Shown in pieces: positions 62,693 through 64,000 of a stretch of DNA of 64,000 nt. Made by a program: the position numbers and the translations under genes. Within the stretch, counting starts at the first letter, position 1; each line of letters starts with the position of its first letter. Source of the stretch: JAJFUV01 sp964561215 (GTDB taxonomy: Bacteria > Acidobacteriota > Terriglobia > Bryobacterales > Bryobacteraceae); contig CAZLOS010000016.1 in assembly GCA_964561215.1 (NCBI GenBank), forward strand, positions 1 to 64,000, read 5' to 3'. The notes under the pieces were generated by a model that saw nothing but the letters and a program-made list of their open reading frames with translations, made no database searches and was not told the origin of the DNA.

Positions 62693-63195
62693 ACGCGATG
62701 GCAGGCATTGGCGGCAGAACAGCGACTCGAGTGACGGAGCTACTGACGAGCGCGACGGGATTGAAGAGCAGCGTACATCAGGCGGCACTGAGCGCCAGGG
62801 TGCAACTGGCCGAAATACCACCGGAGCAGGTTTTCCCGCAGAACGTGAGCTTCGAGGTTATCGAGCGCACGAGCGTGGCGCGGTACCCATCGATGCACGT
62901 TTACTGCGAACGGGTGTCGAACGAAATGCGGGAGAAGTTCCGAACCTTCTCCGGGCGCGTGCGGATGGTGGTGGAGATTCGGGTGTCGCACGACCGCCTG
63001 GAAGGGATGGAAGAGCAACTGCACGGTTACGCGGATGCGGTGACCCGCGTTCTGGACAGCAGCCGCGGGGATTGGGGCAACGGGATGTATTACGCCGGCG
63101 GGTACGAGATCAATTTCGGCGGCGTGAAGAAGGGCGGCAGGAACCACATCCAGACGGCGAAGGTGGAGTTCGACGTGGAAGGAAGTCTGAAGTAG
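62689..63195 (+). CDS. Phage tail-completion-like protein
   Basis: A 168-residue protein coupled to the gene before it by a 4-base overlap. A second in-frame ATG at 62698 is possible. The central SFEVIERTSVARYPSMHVYCERVSN and RVRMVVEIRVSHDRLEGMEEQLHGYADAVTRVLDS resemble minor tail/head closure proteins. Tentative, by position. Confidence 0.6.
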   Translation: MNAMAGIGGRTATRVTELLTSATGLKSSVHQAALSARVQLAEIPPEQVFPQNVSFEVIERTSVARYPSMHVYCERVSNEMREKFRTFSGRVRMVVEIRVSHDRLEGMEEQLHGYADAVTRVLDSSRGDWGNGMYYAGGYEINFGGVKKGGRNHIQTAKVEFDVEGSLK

Positions 63196-63231
63196 GCCGT
63201 AGGCGAGAACCATTGAGAGGTCGAAGAAAGC

Positions 63232-64000
63232 ATGCCTAGCTACATTTCATCAAGTGAAAACAGGTTCTACACGGCGACCGAAGGGTCGTACGGGCAGGTG
63301 CCGGCGATTACGAGCGAGAACCGATTCCCGGCGGTCAAGCTGACCGCGCGGCAGACGGTGGATCGGCTCCAACGGAGGGACAAGACGGGGAGCCGGACGT
63401 TCGCGGGTCTTCCTGCGGGGATCCGCAAGCAGACACAGTTCTCTTTGAAGACGTACCTGACGAGCTGGGCGAACGCGAGCGGGCAGCCGGGGTACGGCCC
63501 GCTGTTCCGCGCGGCTCTTGGCGGCGGCCCGCGCCTGTTCGCCGGCGGGACGTTAGGGGCCGGCAGCGAAACAAGATCGCTCACTTTCGTAGGCTCGCAC
63601 GGGTTGGCGGCAGGCGACGCGGTAGTTTCCGGCAACGAGATCCGCTTCGTCTCTTCAATCATGGACGCGCAGACGGTGCTACTGAATGCGCCGTTCACGG
63701 CGGCACCGGCAGCGGGCGCGGCGATGGGCGCAACCGCGACTTACTCACCAGCAACGGACCTGCCGAGCGTGAGCGTGTTTGACTACTGGAGTCCAGGGAC
63801 GGCGGTGCAGAGAATCCTGGCGGGCGCGGCGATCGACGAGATGCGCGTAACGATCAACGGCGACTTCCACGAGTTCGAATTCAGCGGGCTGGCGGCGGAC
63901 GTGATCGACAGCGGAAGCTTCAACCAGGGGCAAGGGGCGCTGAGCACATTTCCGGGAGAGCCGGCGATGGGATCTCTCGACTATTCGGTCGTGCCCGGAC
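63232..64000 (+). CDS. Phage tail-like protein, cut by the window end
   Basis: An open frame from ATG 63232 (MPSYISSSENRFYTATEG) runs for at least 256 codons to the window edge. It is beta-rich (TRSLTFVGSHGLAAGDAVVSG, DEMRVTINGDFHEFEFSG) and lies where a major tail or tail-tube protein is expected. Incomplete, so the family cannot be settled. Confidence 0.65.
   Translation, partial: MPSYISSSENRFYTATEGSYGQVPAITSENRFPAVKLTARQTVDRLQRRDKTGSRTFAGLPAGIRKQTQFSLKTYLTSWANASGQPGYGPLFRAALGGGPRLFAGGTLGAGSETRSLTFVGSHGLAAGDAVVSGNEIRFVSSIMDAQTVLLNAPFTAAPAAGAAMGATATYSPATDLPSVSVFDYWSPGTAVQRILAGAAIDEMRVTINGDFHEFEFSGLAADVIDSGSFNQGQGALSTFPGEPAMGSLDYSVVPG

Overview
The window is GC-rich bacterial chromosomal DNA, most likely from an acidobacterium of the Solibacter/Bryobacter group. 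The best markers are a secreted SBBP-repeat protein (11917-14067) that ends in the C-terminal domain known from Solibacter paralogs (TIGR03437-like), and a 1070-residue TonB-dependent receptor with an N-terminal carboxypeptidase-regulatory-like domain (22797-26009). Other signs are many Tat-signal sugar-acid enzymes, Gfo/Idh/MocA oxidoreductases, a DUF4838 protein and a sulfatase relic. Taxonomy is inferred from gene content alone.

Layout. 1-4 kb: DUF4838 protein, a broken PPC/DUF296 gene and an exported galactonate-dehydratase-like enzyme. 4-8.5 kb: a regulatory island with an HTH protein, a caspase-like/DUF4347-like protein, a GAF-GAF-AAA+-Fis sigma-54 activator, a STAS protein lacking the usual serine and a small Cys-containing protein. 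8.5-14 kb: two coupled secreted proteins of unknown function and the SBBP protein. 14-19 kb: STAS protein, a shortened acetamidase/formamidase, gpmA-eno, rpsU, a Gln-rich secreted protein and ssb. 19-31 kb: a secreted protein coupled to an apparently exported methyltransferase, small secreted proteins, the TonB receptor, a Gfo/Idh/MocA protein, an RspA/ManD-like protein with an altered active site, and an M14 peptidase. 31-37.8 kb (minus strand): aminotransferase, epimerase, GT9 glycosyltransferase and mtnP in one tightly packed run, then an oxidoreductase and a hexuronate-type MFS transporter. 37.9-42.6 kb: patatin, secreted protein, pyrE, TolC-family protein.

43-55.5 kb is a housekeeping block: rplM-rpsI, rpsB-tsf-pyrH-frr, rpsA, HU, a HIT protein, yceD-rpmF-plsX, dsbD and lepB. 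It has recognisable promoters upstream of rplM and rpsA, TTG or GTG starts on several genes, and a possible 28-residue membrane peptide antisense in the rpsA upstream gap.

55.5-64 kb: a sulfatase gene with several disabling lesions, followed by a phage-type head module (small protein, large terminase, portal, scaffold-like, P22-like coat, connector/tail-completion-like proteins and a tail-like protein cut by the window end). No integrase, lysogeny regulator or maturation protease is seen before the edge.

Three genes (PPC, acetamidase, sulfatase) look internally deleted relative to their families, which suggests ongoing gene decay by deletion. I see no CRISPR array, rRNA or tRNA gene, insertion sequence or complete known defence system. 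The least explained neighbourhood is 4.0-8.5 kb.
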